DNA of 64,000 bases from Clostridium collagenovorans DSM 3089 (GCF_900130005.1 NZ_FQXP01000003.1:124001-188000), one strand, 5' to 3'; positions 28,477 through 37,300 are shown, numbered from the stretch's first letter. The notes: generated by a model from the letters alone, not told the origin. Numbers and translations are program-made.

Positions 28477-30073
28477 TAAAGGACGAAGTACAGGAAGTTT
28501 TTTTTCACTGCTTGCTAAAAACCAAATAGTATTTATATCAGCATTTTTGAGTATAGTGTTTTTGATATATGGTGCAACTACAATATATACTTCAAGCATA
28601 TCCTATAAGCCTAAATATACAGAACTAATAAAGGAAATTGGAAACTTAGAGGCAGAAAAGTACAGTAGCATTGTTTTGAATAAATATCTTGGAAAAAATC
28701 ATGATATGTTCATTTTTGATGAAGAAGGAAAGATGATTTATTCAACTTCTAAAAGTCAATTCTCTGCCTTTTCTTTAGATGAAATAAATTGTATTCCTGA
28801 TACACAAGAGGATTATATATACTCAGTATCTCAATATCAAACATCAGAAGGAACAAAAAAACTTATTGTGCAATTTGATGAAGGGCAGACTTCAAGTGAT
28901 TACTTTAATGCATATTCAATACTTGATGAAGATTTATGCGTAATAGAGGGTGAGTTATTTTCCTTAGGAAAGATTTTTACGGAAGATGAATTAAATCTTT
29001 ATATGGGTGTATATAGTGATGAAGCAGAAGTTAGAAAAATTAAGTTCTATAACAATTATGGGGAAGAAAGATACGCTGTATTTATGGTGAAAACTTTAAG
29101 TAATAATAAATATGAACAGATTATTTTTCTTTGGAAAAATAATTGGATATTATTTATTGTTATATATATCTTTATGATAATTATTTCTATTATTTGGTTA
29201 AATAAAAGGACCAAAAAGTTATTAGATCCCCTTAATAAAGCAATTGTTGATTATATGAATAAAAAAGACACAGATCTTAAGGGTTATGTAGGTCCATATG
29301 AATTTGTAGAGATAGTAGATAACTTTAGTGAGCTTGCTAATAGACTTGATGAAAGTGAAAAAGAAAGAATTAATTTAGATGAAGCTAGGAAAAAAATGCT
29401 TGCTGATATTTCACATGATTTTAAGACGCCTATTACTGTTATTCAAGGATATTCCAATGCTGTTAAAGACGGAATAGTTCCAGAAAATCAACGAGAAAGA
29501 TATTTAGATACTATTTGTAAAAAGGTAGATACGCTTTCTCATTTAATAGACACTTTCAGTGAGTATAGTAAGCTTGAACATCCAGAATTTGTTTTGAATT
29601 TACAAAAAACTAATCTTTGTGAATTTTTTAAACAATTGCTTGCTGATAAGTATCAAGAATTAGAGCTTGCAGGGTATTTTCTTGAAGTAGATATCCCTGA
29701 TAATCCAATCTATTATGAAATTGACAGAGCTCATATGAAAAGAGTAATAGATAATATAATAGGAAATTCTCAGAAGTATAATCCACCTAAAACCTCTATT
29801 TATTTTTCAATAAATGACGATGGGAGTAGTATAGAAATTACATTAGGTGATAACGGAGTTGGTATACCTAATGATATTATAGAAACAATATTTAATCCTT
29901 TCGTTATAGGTGATGAAGCAAGATCTAATAAGCAAGGTACAGGATTAGGATTATCTGTTGCAAAGGAAATAGTGGAGAAGCATGAAGGAAAAATATATCT
30001 TGCTAAGCATCCTATTCTACCATATAAGACACAATTTAATATTATATTTCATAAAAATACGCAAAAAAATTGA
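28463..30073 (+). CDS. sensor histidine kinase, VanS-like, with extracellular domain
   Basis: A 536-residue kinase from a TTG start (GGGG seven bases upstream), overlapping the regulator gene. TM1 lies at about 22-45 and an extracellular domain of about 180 residues follows. TM2 is at about 228-250, then a HAMP-like linker, the H-box DISHDFKTPITV with His318, and N (NIIGNSQKYN), G1 (LGDNGVGIPND) and G2 (GTGLGLSV) boxes. The substantial external domain suggests direct sensing of an extracellular signal, unlike the transporter-dependent kinases elsewhere in the window. Confidence 0.9.
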   Translation: MSNHNKGRSTGSFFSLLAKNQIVFISAFLSIVFLIYGATTIYTSSISYKPKYTELIKEIGNLEAEKYSSIVLNKYLGKNHDMFIFDEEGKMIYSTSKSQFSAFSLDEINCIPDTQEDYIYSVSQYQTSEGTKKLIVQFDEGQTSSDYFNAYSILDEDLCVIEGELFSLGKIFTEDELNLYMGVYSDEAEVRKIKFYNNYGEERYAVFMVKTLSNNKYEQIIFLWKNNWILFIVIYIFMIIISIIWLNKRTKKLLDPLNKAIVDYMNKKDTDLKGYVGPYEFVEIVDNFSELANRLDESEKERINLDEARKKMLADISHDFKTPITVIQGYSNAVKDGIVPENQRERYLDTICKKVDTLSHLIDTFSEYSKLEHPEFVLNLQKTNLCEFFKQLLADKYQELELAGYFLEVDIPDNPIYYEIDRAHMKRVIDNIIGNSQKYNPPKTSIYFSINDDGSSIEITLGDNGVGIPNDIIETIFNPFVIGDEARSNKQGTGLGLSVAKEIVEKHEGKIYLAKHPILPYKTQFNIIFHKNTQKN

Positions 30074-30104
30074 AAATAACTTTTTATTGTAAATATATCG
30101 AAAA

Positions 30105-30139
30105 GATTCTTTACAAATCTTAAGGTTTGATAAAGAATC
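30105..30139 (+). terminator. hairpin between the kinase gene and the dlt-like operon
   Basis: A 9-bp outer stem (30105-30113 with 30131-30139) continues as CAAA/TTTG with one bulged A. The following sequence is only moderately T-rich, so termination is probable but not certain. Confidence 0.6.
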
Positions 30140-30148
30140 AATTAAGTT

Positions 30149-30258
30149 TAAGCTGATATCATATTCATATTAAGTTGGTTGTTTTATATAAAGTTATAAA
30201 ACGTGTATTACCACAAAAACTTATTTAACAAACTAGATATCAGCTTATATTTATTTTG
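30149..30258 (+). promoter_or_regulatory. 12-bp inverted repeat with U-rich tail in the dlt-like leader
   Basis: Perfect 12-bp arms (30149-30160 and 30236-30247, core GATATC) enclose 75 nt and are followed by TATTTATTTTG just before the AGAAAGGAG of the first gene. The arms could form the base of a leader hairpin acting as an attenuator. Two other readings are an operator pair or the ends of a small invertible promoter segment. No recombinase gene is present in the window. Confidence 0.5.
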
Positions 30259-30278
30259 TTAGAAAGGAGATTACACCT

Positions 30279-31784
30279 ATGAAGAATGTACTTGAATATC
30301 TTGAAGATTCAGCTAAAAAATATCCTAACAAAATAGCTGTAAAAGATAATAAAAGTAGCTGTTCATATATAAATTTACTTGAGAATGCTAAACATATTGG
30401 AAGTTCTTTATTAGAATATGAAGAGCCAAGGAAACCAATAGTTGTATTTATGGAAAAGAGCGTACAGGCTTTAAGTACTTTTATGGGAATAGTACACGCT
30501 GGTTGCTTTTATGTTTTTATTAGTCCAGAGCAACCTGAAGCACGTATTCAGCAGATTTTAGAGGTTACGCAGGCAAAGTGTATAATAACACAACATGAAT
30601 ATGTAGATGATATTAGAAAGTTACAGTTTTCTGGTCATTTACTTGATTATAGTGAGCTTATAAAAGGTGAAATAAGAGAAGATGAGTTAAAGCGTATAAG
30701 AGCATTAACTTTAGATATAGATCCACTTTATTGTAATTTTACATCAGGTTCAACAGGTGTCCCTAAGGGGGTATTAGTAAGCCATAGAAGTGTTATAGAT
30801 TTCATGGAGTACTTCCCTAATATATTTAATATTACGGAAAATGATGTAATTGGAAATCAAGCTCCTTTTGATTTTGATGTATCTGTAAAGGATATATACT
30901 CAACTTTAAAGCTTGGAGCAACTATGGTGATAATACCAAAGCAATATTTTTCAATTATTACCTTATTACTTGACTATATGTGTGATGAAAAAATTACAAC
31001 AATGATATGGGCAGTTTCAGCATTATGTTTAATAACACAATTAAAGGGATTAACATATAAGGTTCCAACAAGTGTTAATAAAATATTGTTTAGTGGTGAA
31101 GTAATGCCTATAAAACATTTGAAGCTGTGGAAAGAAGCATTGCCAGAAGCAAGTTTTGTGAATTTATATGGTCCTACTGAAATAACTTGTAACTGTACAT
31201 ATTACTGTATCGATAAAGAAGTGAAAGACAGTGAGATTTTACCTTTAGGACAAGCATTTCCTAATGAAAAGGTATTTTTACTTGATGAAGATGATAAAGA
31301 GGTTAAAGAAAAGGATAAGATTGGTGAGATATGTGTATCAGGCACAGCACTTGCTTTAGGTTATTACAATAACAAAGAGCAAACAAGCAAAGCCTTTGTA
31401 CAAAACCCTTTGAATTCACTTTATATGGAGCCTATATATAGAACAGGAGACCTTGCTTTTTATAATAGCAATGGAGATCTTTGCTTCTCAGGACGTAAGG
31501 ATTTTCAAATAAAGTATATGGGACATCGTATTGAGTTAGAAGAAATAGAGGCTATATTAAATAGTTACCCTGAGGTTAATAGAGCTTGTTGTATTTTTGA
31601 AAGTGATAAAAATAGAATAGTCGCTTTTTATATTGGAAGTATAGAAAAGAAAGAATTGCAGAAAAGAATGAAAGAATCTTTACCTATTCATATGATACCA
31701 AGGATTTTTCATTCAATGGATGAGCTTCCGATAAGCAAAAATGGCAAGATAGACAGAAAAAAACTCAAGGATTATGGGAGGTAA
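30279..31784 (+). CDS. DltA-like amino acid:carrier-protein ligase (adenylation enzyme)
   Basis: A 501-residue adenylation enzyme of the DltA/NRPS A-domain type. Motifs: ATP loop FTSGSTGVPKG (154-164), FDVSVKD with the amine-binding Asp200, NLYGPTE (295-301), YRTGD (388-391) and catalytic Lys490 in SKNGKID. The residue matching position 239 of GrsA is Lys204, where DltA has Met and glutamate-activating domains such as the first surfactin domain have Lys. The region where DltA carries its D-Ala-selective Cys also differs. It probably activates an acidic or otherwise non-Ala amino acid and loads it on the ACP encoded two genes downstream. First gene of a five- or six-gene operon. Confidence 0.85.
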   Translation: MKNVLEYLEDSAKKYPNKIAVKDNKSSCSYINLLENAKHIGSSLLEYEEPRKPIVVFMEKSVQALSTFMGIVHAGCFYVFISPEQPEARIQQILEVTQAKCIITQHEYVDDIRKLQFSGHLLDYSELIKGEIREDELKRIRALTLDIDPLYCNFTSGSTGVPKGVLVSHRSVIDFMEYFPNIFNITENDVIGNQAPFDFDVSVKDIYSTLKLGATMVIIPKQYFSIITLLLDYMCDEKITTMIWAVSALCLITQLKGLTYKVPTSVNKILFSGEVMPIKHLKLWKEALPEASFVNLYGPTEITCNCTYYCIDKEVKDSEILPLGQAFPNEKVFLLDEDDKEVKEKDKIGEICVSGTALALGYYNNKEQTSKAFVQNPLNSLYMEPIYRTGDLAFYNSNGDLCFSGRKDFQIKYMGHRIELEEIEAILNSYPEVNRACCIFESDKNRIVAFYIGSIEKKELQKRMKESLPIHMIPRIFHSMDELPISKNGKIDRKKLKDYGR

Positions 31785-31793
31785 AATAAAAAA

Positions 31794-32981
31794 ATGTATG
31801 ATAACTTTTTAGATGAGGCTATATCTAAATACAAGACACCTTTTTACATTTTTGATATAGATGTTTTAGTTAAGCAGATTAAAAAAATTAAATCTGTGCT
31901 TGGTAAAAATGTTGAGTTATGTTATGCAATGAAGGCCAACCCTTTTGTAATTAAGGGTATGGAGAATGTAATTGATAGCTTTGAGGTTTGCTCACCAGGA
32001 GAATTCCATATTTGTGAAAGAGCAAAGATAAATATGGAAAAAATAATTATGTCTGGTGTATACAAGAATGAAGATGATATAGAACATGCTATTGTAAATT
32101 ATGGACATAAGATAACTTATACTGTTGAGTCATTAATGCAATGGCAAAACCTTAAAGAGTGTGCGTGCAAGCATAATGTAAGTATTAATGTCTTGCTTAG
32201 ATTAACTATGGGAAATCAATTTGGTATGGATGAGAAGGTCATAGAAGAAATTATTTCTAATAGAAACTCATATAAGAATATTGAAATTGAAGGAATACAG
32301 TTTTTCTCAGGTACACAGAAAAAGTCTGGTGGAAGAATAAAAAAGGAACTTAATATGCTAGATGATTTTTGTGAAAATTTGAAAACTTCTTATGGTTTTG
32401 ATGCAAAAAGATTAGAGTATGGACCAGGACTTCCTATTTCGTATTTTGAAGAAGAAAAAGATTGTGAAGATGAGGTTTTAAATATTCTTGCGGAGGAGCT
32501 TTCAAAATTAAAGTTTAAAGGAAGAATTGTATTAGAGGTTGGAAGATTTATTGCAGCAACTTGTGGTAGTTATATTACTAGTGTAGTTGATATAAAGTCT
32601 AATCAAGGACAGAATTACTGTATAGTTGATGGTGGTATTCATCACATTAACTATTATGGACAAATGTTAGCAATGAAAAAGCCTCCAATAATTCATTTAA
32701 ATAAAGAAGAGTCTGGTGAAGTAGAGGAGTGGACAGTTTGTGGTTCTCTTTGTACCATGAATGATGTACTTATAAAACAATATCCTTTTATTAATCTTCA
32801 ATTAAAGGACAAGTTAGTATTTAAAAAAGTAGGAGCATATTCTGTATGTGAAGGAATCTCTTTATTTTTAAGTCGTGAACTTCCACAGGTTATTTTATAC
32901 TCCAAAGAAAATGGATTTTCTTTAGCTAGAAATAATTTTCCTACTGATAAATTAAATTATATACAAGATAAAAATTATTAA
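31794..32981 (+). CDS. fold-type III PLP decarboxylase, BtrK / exosortase-associated clade
   Basis: A 395-residue enzyme of the alanine-racemase-fold decarboxylase family (LysA-like). The PLP lysine is Lys47 in YAMKANP. FFSGTQ (170-175) replaces the usual HIGSQ, LEVGR stands at 247-251, and the catalytic Cys320 lies in GSLCTMNDVL, lacking the Glu that LysA uses to bind diaminopimelate. GAYSVCEG and FLSRELP follow. These features fit the clade containing BtrK, which decarboxylates glutamyl-ACP in butirosin synthesis, and the exosortase-linked decarboxylases, rather than lysine synthesis. Location between ligase and ACP supports action on a carrier-bound amino acid. Confidence 0.83.
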   Translation: MYDNFLDEAISKYKTPFYIFDIDVLVKQIKKIKSVLGKNVELCYAMKANPFVIKGMENVIDSFEVCSPGEFHICERAKINMEKIIMSGVYKNEDDIEHAIVNYGHKITYTVESLMQWQNLKECACKHNVSINVLLRLTMGNQFGMDEKVIEEIISNRNSYKNIEIEGIQFFSGTQKKSGGRIKKELNMLDDFCENLKTSYGFDAKRLEYGPGLPISYFEEEKDCEDEVLNILAEELSKLKFKGRIVLEVGRFIAATCGSYITSVVDIKSNQGQNYCIVDGGIHHINYYGQMLAMKKPPIIHLNKEESGEVEEWTVCGSLCTMNDVLIKQYPFINLQLKDKLVFKKVGAYSVCEGISLFLSRELPQVILYSKENGFSLARNNFPTDKLNYIQDKNY

Positions 32982-32999
32982 AAAAAGGTGGTACAAACT

Positions 33000-33230
33000 A
33001 TGGAAAAATTACTTGAAATCTTAGATGAAATTGATTCTACAATTGATTATGAAAAAGAAAAAAGACTTATTGATGAGGGATACCTTGATTCATTATCTAT
33101 TTTATCACTTGTTACAGAATTAGAAGATGGATTTGATATTGAAATTAGACCAGTGGATTTAGTTCCAGCAAATTTTAATTCAGTTGAGGCTATGTGGAAT
33201 ATGATTCAAAGATTACAAAGGGAGAGCTAA
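33000..33230 (+). CDS. acyl carrier protein (DltC-like)
   Basis: A 76-residue four-helix carrier protein with the phosphopantetheine site at Ser31 in GYLDSLSILSL. It is acidic, as usual for carrier proteins. A GTG at 32988 would extend it by four residues but is part of the AAAGGTGG ribosome-binding site, so the ATG at 33000 is chosen. It sits between decarboxylase and MBOAT genes with very short gaps and should receive the amino acid from the ligase and pass it to the membrane acyltransferase. It needs an Sfp/AcpS-type transferase encoded elsewhere. Confidence 0.9.
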   Translation: MEKLLEILDEIDSTIDYEKEKRLIDEGYLDSLSILSLVTELEDGFDIEIRPVDLVPANFNSVEAMWNMIQRLQRES

Positions 33231-33231
33231 T

Positions 33232-34815
33232 ATGAGTTACCTTTCCCCTATTTATCTTATTATTTTTTTACCATTAGTTTTGCTTGCATATGGAATTACA
33301 CCACGTAAGTATAGATGGTCAATCCTATTGATTGCAAGCTATACTTTTTTCTTTTTAATAAGTAATAAGTTAATTATTTATTTGGTATTATCTACGATTT
33401 CAATTCATGGCATTGGGCTTTGGCTTGATTCATGTAAGAAAAAATATCATGAGAAAGAAAAGAATACAGAGGATACTACTGAACTTAAAAATTGGTATAA
33501 AAAGAAAAGACACAGAATTTTGATTTTTGCTATTTTATTTCATATAGGTATATTGATATTTTTGAAATACTCGACCTTTATTTTTGATAATATAAATGAT
33601 ATTTTCAACTTAGTGTCACTACCTAAGTTATTACCAGAAGTAAAATTTGCATTACCAATAGGTATTTCATTTTATACTTTACAAGCGGTATCATATATTG
33701 CTGATGTTTATCAAGAAAAAATTGAAGCTGATGATAATTTAGCTAGGTTAGCTTTATATATGTCGTTCTTTCCAACAATAATGGAAGGATCTATTTGTAG
33801 ATATTCGGATACAGCTCAGGATTTATATAAGGGAGAGCCTCTTAAATATAAAAATGTAACCTTTGGAATTCAAAGAGTTATATGGGGAATCTTTAAAAAT
33901 CTTATTATAGCTGATAGATTAAATGCTCTTGTAAAAACTGTTTTTAATGATTATACAAAATATGGCGGAATAATAATAATAGTTGCTGCAGCTTGTTATA
34001 CAATACAATTGTATATGAACTTCTCAGGAACTATTGATGTAACTATTGGTGTTGGTGAAATGTTTGGGATAAAAATTCCTGAGAACTTTAAACAACCATT
34101 CTTTTCAAGGACAGCATCAGAGTTTTGGCAGAGATGGCATATAACCCTTGGAACATGGTTTAAAGATTATATATTTTATCCCTTGTCATTAACTAAATTT
34201 GTGAAAAAGCTTGGTAAAAAGTCAAGAAAGAAATTTGGAAAACATATAGGACAAATTATTCCTACTATTATTCCATTATTGGCTGTATGGCTTTGTAATG
34301 GACTTTGGCATGGAGATAGATGGAGTTATATATTCTTTGGGGTATATTATTTCGTATTGATTTTACTTGGAAAGATAATAGAACCATGGAATAAAAAAAT
34401 CTTATTAGCTTTAAAAATAAAAAGAGAAAATATATTTTATAGATGTTTTCAATTTATAAAAATGCTTATAATTATTTTTACTGGAGAGTTATTCTTTAGA
34501 GCTAATGGATTAAAAGCTGGTTTAATAATGTTTAAGTCTATATTTACAAAATTCTCATGGGGAGCTTTAACAGATGGATCTATATTTAAGCTAGGAGTTT
34601 CACAAAGTGATTTTATTATAGTTTTCATAGCGCTTATAATAATATTTATTTTTGGAGTGCTTAATGAAAAAGGAATTTGTATTCGTGAAAAAGTAGCTAG
34701 CTGGAATATTGTATGGCGTTGGAGTTTCTACTATTCAGTTTTACTTATAATAATTATTTTTGGTGCTTATGGACCAGGATATATTCCAGTAGAACTAATT
34801 TATGCAGGATTTTAG
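33232..34815 (+). CDS. MBOAT acyltransferase, AlgI/DltB-like
   Basis: A 527-residue multi-TM membrane-bound O-acyltransferase. LPIGISFYTLQ (141-151), FFPTIMEG, FWQRWHITLGTWFKDYIFYPL (His303) and NGLWHG with catalytic His360 are the family hallmarks. It is longer than typical DltB (about 400) and closer to AlgI/PatA, including an LIYAGF tail resembling the AlgI C-terminal motif. It would take the acyl group from the ACP inside the cell and hand it across the membrane to an outer-face acceptor or to the SGNH partner encoded next. Start 1 bp after the ACP stop. Confidence 0.9.
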   Translation: MSYLSPIYLIIFLPLVLLAYGITPRKYRWSILLIASYTFFFLISNKLIIYLVLSTISIHGIGLWLDSCKKKYHEKEKNTEDTTELKNWYKKKRHRILIFAILFHIGILIFLKYSTFIFDNINDIFNLVSLPKLLPEVKFALPIGISFYTLQAVSYIADVYQEKIEADDNLARLALYMSFFPTIMEGSICRYSDTAQDLYKGEPLKYKNVTFGIQRVIWGIFKNLIIADRLNALVKTVFNDYTKYGGIIIIVAAACYTIQLYMNFSGTIDVTIGVGEMFGIKIPENFKQPFFSRTASEFWQRWHITLGTWFKDYIFYPLSLTKFVKKLGKKSRKKFGKHIGQIIPTIIPLLAVWLCNGLWHGDRWSYIFFGVYYFVLILLGKIIEPWNKKILLALKIKRENIFYRCFQFIKMLIIIFTGELFFRANGLKAGLIMFKSIFTKFSWGALTDGSIFKLGVSQSDFIIVFIALIIIFIFGVLNEKGICIREKVASWNIVWRWSFYYSVLLIIIIFGAYGPGYIPVELIYAGF

Positions 34816-34827
34816 GAGGAGAGAGCT

Positions 34828-35766
34828 ATGCGCTTTAAAAACATAATAAAACCAGTTGCATTTTTAGGTATCTTTGTGCTTATATTGGTTGTTGTATCCT
34901 TATTTTTTACGCCAAAAGCTACTGATAAGGGAGTTGAAAAGGAAGAGGCTAACACTATTGATTATCTAGTTATTGGAGATAGTGAAGCTTATGCAAGTAT
35001 AGAGCCTATGGAGATATGGAATGAGTATGGATTCACAGGATATAATTTAGGTGTTCCAGGGCAAAGGTTGCAAGATACATATTATTTGTTACAAAAGTCA
35101 CTTCAAAACCAAAGTCCTAAGGTAGTTATGCTTGAAACAAACTCTATACATAGAAGTGCTAATATAGGCAGTGAATTAAATAAAGTAGTAGATAGTATGG
35201 CTAAGGAAAATATTTCAATATACAAAGATCATGATGATTGGAAAAATGTTTTTGATAGTAAAAAAAGAGAAGAGAACAACAAAAAACGATATAAAGAAGG
35301 TGTTTTAAAAGGAGCATATTATAATAGGGTGGTAAATGCATATAAAAATGGTCCTTATGTAAAGCAAACTAATGATATTGAAGAGATTAAATCAGTTCCT
35401 ATGTATTATTTAAATAAAATAGTAGAGCTGTGTAAAGAAAAAAATATTAAATTAATATTATATACATCACCATCACCAATTTGTTGGAGTTATGCAAAAT
35501 ATAATAGAATCAAATCCTTTGCTGAAGATAATGAATTAAATTTTATGGATCTAAACTTAAATACTGATGAACTTAATATAGATTGGGAAAAAGATACTCA
35601 TGACAAAGGTGATCATGTAAATTTCTCTGGAGCTAGAAAGGTAACTAGGTATATTAGTGAATATTTATATCAAAACACTGACTTAACTGACCATCGTAAT
35701 GATAAAAAGTATGACTCTTGGAAGAAAAACTTGGAAGAGTATTTAAAGTTGATAGGTGAAAATTAG
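34828..35766 (+). CDS. membrane-anchored SGNH/DltD-like protein
   Basis: A 312-residue protein with one N-terminal TM helix (about 8-27) and an extracellular SGNH-hydrolase-like domain: GDSEAY with Ser52, NLGVPGQR (block II), ETN (block III) and DHVNFSGAR with His263. This is the partner type of MBOAT acyltransferases (DltD, AlgJ/AlgX), which complete transfer of the acyl group to a surface polymer. The DltD-specific length (about 400) is not reached. AGGAGGAGAG supports the start; it is 12 bp after the MBOAT gene. Confidence 0.85.
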   Translation: MRFKNIIKPVAFLGIFVLILVVVSLFFTPKATDKGVEKEEANTIDYLVIGDSEAYASIEPMEIWNEYGFTGYNLGVPGQRLQDTYYLLQKSLQNQSPKVVMLETNSIHRSANIGSELNKVVDSMAKENISIYKDHDDWKNVFDSKKREENNKKRYKEGVLKGAYYNRVVNAYKNGPYVKQTNDIEEIKSVPMYYLNKIVELCKEKNIKLILYTSPSPICWSYAKYNRIKSFAEDNELNFMDLNLNTDELNIDWEKDTHDKGDHVNFSGARKVTRYISEYLYQNTDLTDHRNDKKYDSWKKNLEEYLKLIGEN

Positions 35767-35835
35767 TATAAGTAAATGAATATATGGAAAGTTTAAATTA
35801 TATGGTTTATAAATGCTTTAAAAGGAGTGTTACAA

Positions 35836-36216
35836 ATGAATAACTATATAATTGTGTTACCAGATGGAGAAACAAAGGGATTTAGGAAAGAAGAAGATAC
35901 GCATATGTTTATTCAAGGATATTATGAAGAGAAAGTTGGACGATTAAATAATGATATAGACTTGAGTTATGAAGACTATGCAACGGAACCCTTAGAAGCT
36001 ACTATTGGAATCTGTGTGAGTTTAGGAGCCTATGAAGGAGAATGTGTTATATATCAATTAGAAGATGTTCTTGAGAAAATTAATAAATCTGGACTTTTTC
36101 CAGAAGAAAAGCAAGAAATAATTGAGAAGTTAACACAAGATAAGATTGAATTTAATGTCTTTGATTATCAAATAGATAATATTTTAAAAGATGCTACTGT
36201 TATACCTCATAGGTAA
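35836..36216 (+). CDS. uncharacterised small acidic protein, possible last gene of the dlt-like operon
   Basis: A 126-residue acidic protein that I do not recognise. It has no signal peptide or TM helix. It starts with a short beta pattern (NNYIIVLPDGET), has a central ATIGICVSLGAYEGECVIY segment and a Lys/Glu-rich helix. ATG at 35836 follows AAAGGAG; a GTG at 35827 would overlap that site. It lies 69 bp after the SGNH gene with no terminator between, and the terminator at 36322 ends both, so cotranscription is plausible. Confidence 0.65.
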   Translation: MNNYIIVLPDGETKGFRKEEDTHMFIQGYYEEKVGRLNNDIDLSYEDYATEPLEATIGICVSLGAYEGECVIYQLEDVLEKINKSGLFPEEKQEIIEKLTQDKIEFNVFDYQIDNILKDATVIPHR

Positions 36217-36321
36217 ATTACAATAACTTTAAATTCTAATAAGTGTAAATTGTAATTTAAGTTATATTTATTAACTTATTAGTAACTTAAATATGATGCT
36301 TAAGAGAAAATTAAATTTAAC

Positions 36322-36409
36322 AGACTGTTATATTAGAAAACTTATGTATATTATATCATTTGAAGATATCATATAATATATTGGGTATTTTAATGTAACA
36401 GTCTTTTTG
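36322..36409 (+). terminator. long nested hairpin terminator ending the dlt-like operon
   Basis: Outer arms 36322-36330 and 36396-36404 pair perfectly. Inside, 36347-36356 pairs with 36371-36380 and a further GATAT/ATATC helix closes the loop. TTTTT follows. The roughly 80-nt structure is larger than a plain terminator. The remaining 36217-36666 sequence is AT-rich without a gene. Confidence 0.7.
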
Positions 36410-36666
36410 TATTCTTAAAGAAGCTTAAAAGAATAGGAATAGCATATAAAACCATATACTATAGAAGGTAAATATGATATAATAATTCATGTATATTAAT
36501 TGGAAAAAATGATAAAAAATAGAACAAATCAAGTTAAGTATAAAGAATAATAGCATTTTAAAATGAATCTTAGTAAGCGTTATGGAAATAGTGTAAAAGT
36601 TCAAATTCTCATAAGTGTTTTATATTAAAGGAACATAATAAGTTAATAAGTTTTGGGGAATAAGTT

Positions 36667-37224
36667 ATGCATATAAATTATGTTACAGGCAATAAAATGA
36701 AATTTGAAATTGCAGCCAATGTTTTTAGTGATAGTAAAATAACACTAATACAAAATAAATTAGATACACCAGAAATTCAAAGCTTTGATGTTTCAGAAGT
36801 TGCTAAATACTCGGCTATATGGGCTAGAAAACAATTAAAATCAGATGTTATAGTTACTGATGCAGGGTTTTACATTAATGGATTAAATGGATTTCCTGGA
36901 CCATATATAAAATATATAAATAAATGGTTAAAAGCAGAGGATATACTAAAACTTTTAGAAGACAAAGAGGATAGAAGCATCATTATAAAGGATTGTTTAG
37001 TTTACTGCTCAATGTCTGGGGATACTAGAGTTTTTGAAAGTGAAGTTAAAGGTACAATAGTGAAAGAAGTTAAAAGCAAAGGTGGCTCTATGATAGATAG
37101 ATTAGTTATACCAGATTCATTAAATTGTACTATAGGAGAACTTACACATGAAGAAGCTATAAAGTTTTGGAGTAACAACATTAATTTAGTTAATTTTAAG
37201 AATTGGATAAATAAAGAAAAGTAA
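36667..37224 (+). CDS. ITPase / non-canonical purine NTP pyrophosphatase-like (HAM1 family)
   Basis: A 185-residue HAM1/RdgB-family protein: YVTGNKMKFEIA at the N-terminus (substrate phosphate site), TDAGFYINGLNGFPGPYIK in the centre, and an Ile/Lys-rich C-terminal half. The family hydrolyses ITP/XTP to monophosphates to keep damaged purines out of DNA and RNA. The usual C-terminal substrate-recognition motif (SHR) is not obvious, so this is a divergent member. GGGGAA precedes the ATG; single gene. Confidence 0.78.
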   Translation: MHINYVTGNKMKFEIAANVFSDSKITLIQNKLDTPEIQSFDVSEVAKYSAIWARKQLKSDVIVTDAGFYINGLNGFPGPYIKYINKWLKAEDILKLLEDKEDRSIIIKDCLVYCSMSGDTRVFESEVKGTIVKEVKSKGGSMIDRLVIPDSLNCTIGELTHEEAIKFWSNNINLVNFKNWINKEK

Positions 37225-37300
37225 GAAACAAGCAGAATTTTAGAGTAATGTAATCGTGTAGTATTTCAAAATCAATTTAGAAAACTAAATAATCAAATCA

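Noticed and set aside
30149..30247. Confident call of an invertible promoter
   Set aside because: Arms are only 12 bp and no recombinase gene is present; kept only as one of several readings.
31794..32981. Calling the decarboxylase LysA (diaminopimelate decarboxylase)
   Set aside because: It lacks the CESGD and HIGSQ motifs of LysA and sits in an ACP/MBOAT operon, not with lysine genes.
30279..35766. Calling the cluster a standard D-alanylation dltABCD operon
   Set aside because: Extra decarboxylase, AlgI-length MBOAT, short SGNH partner and a changed pocket residue do not fit.
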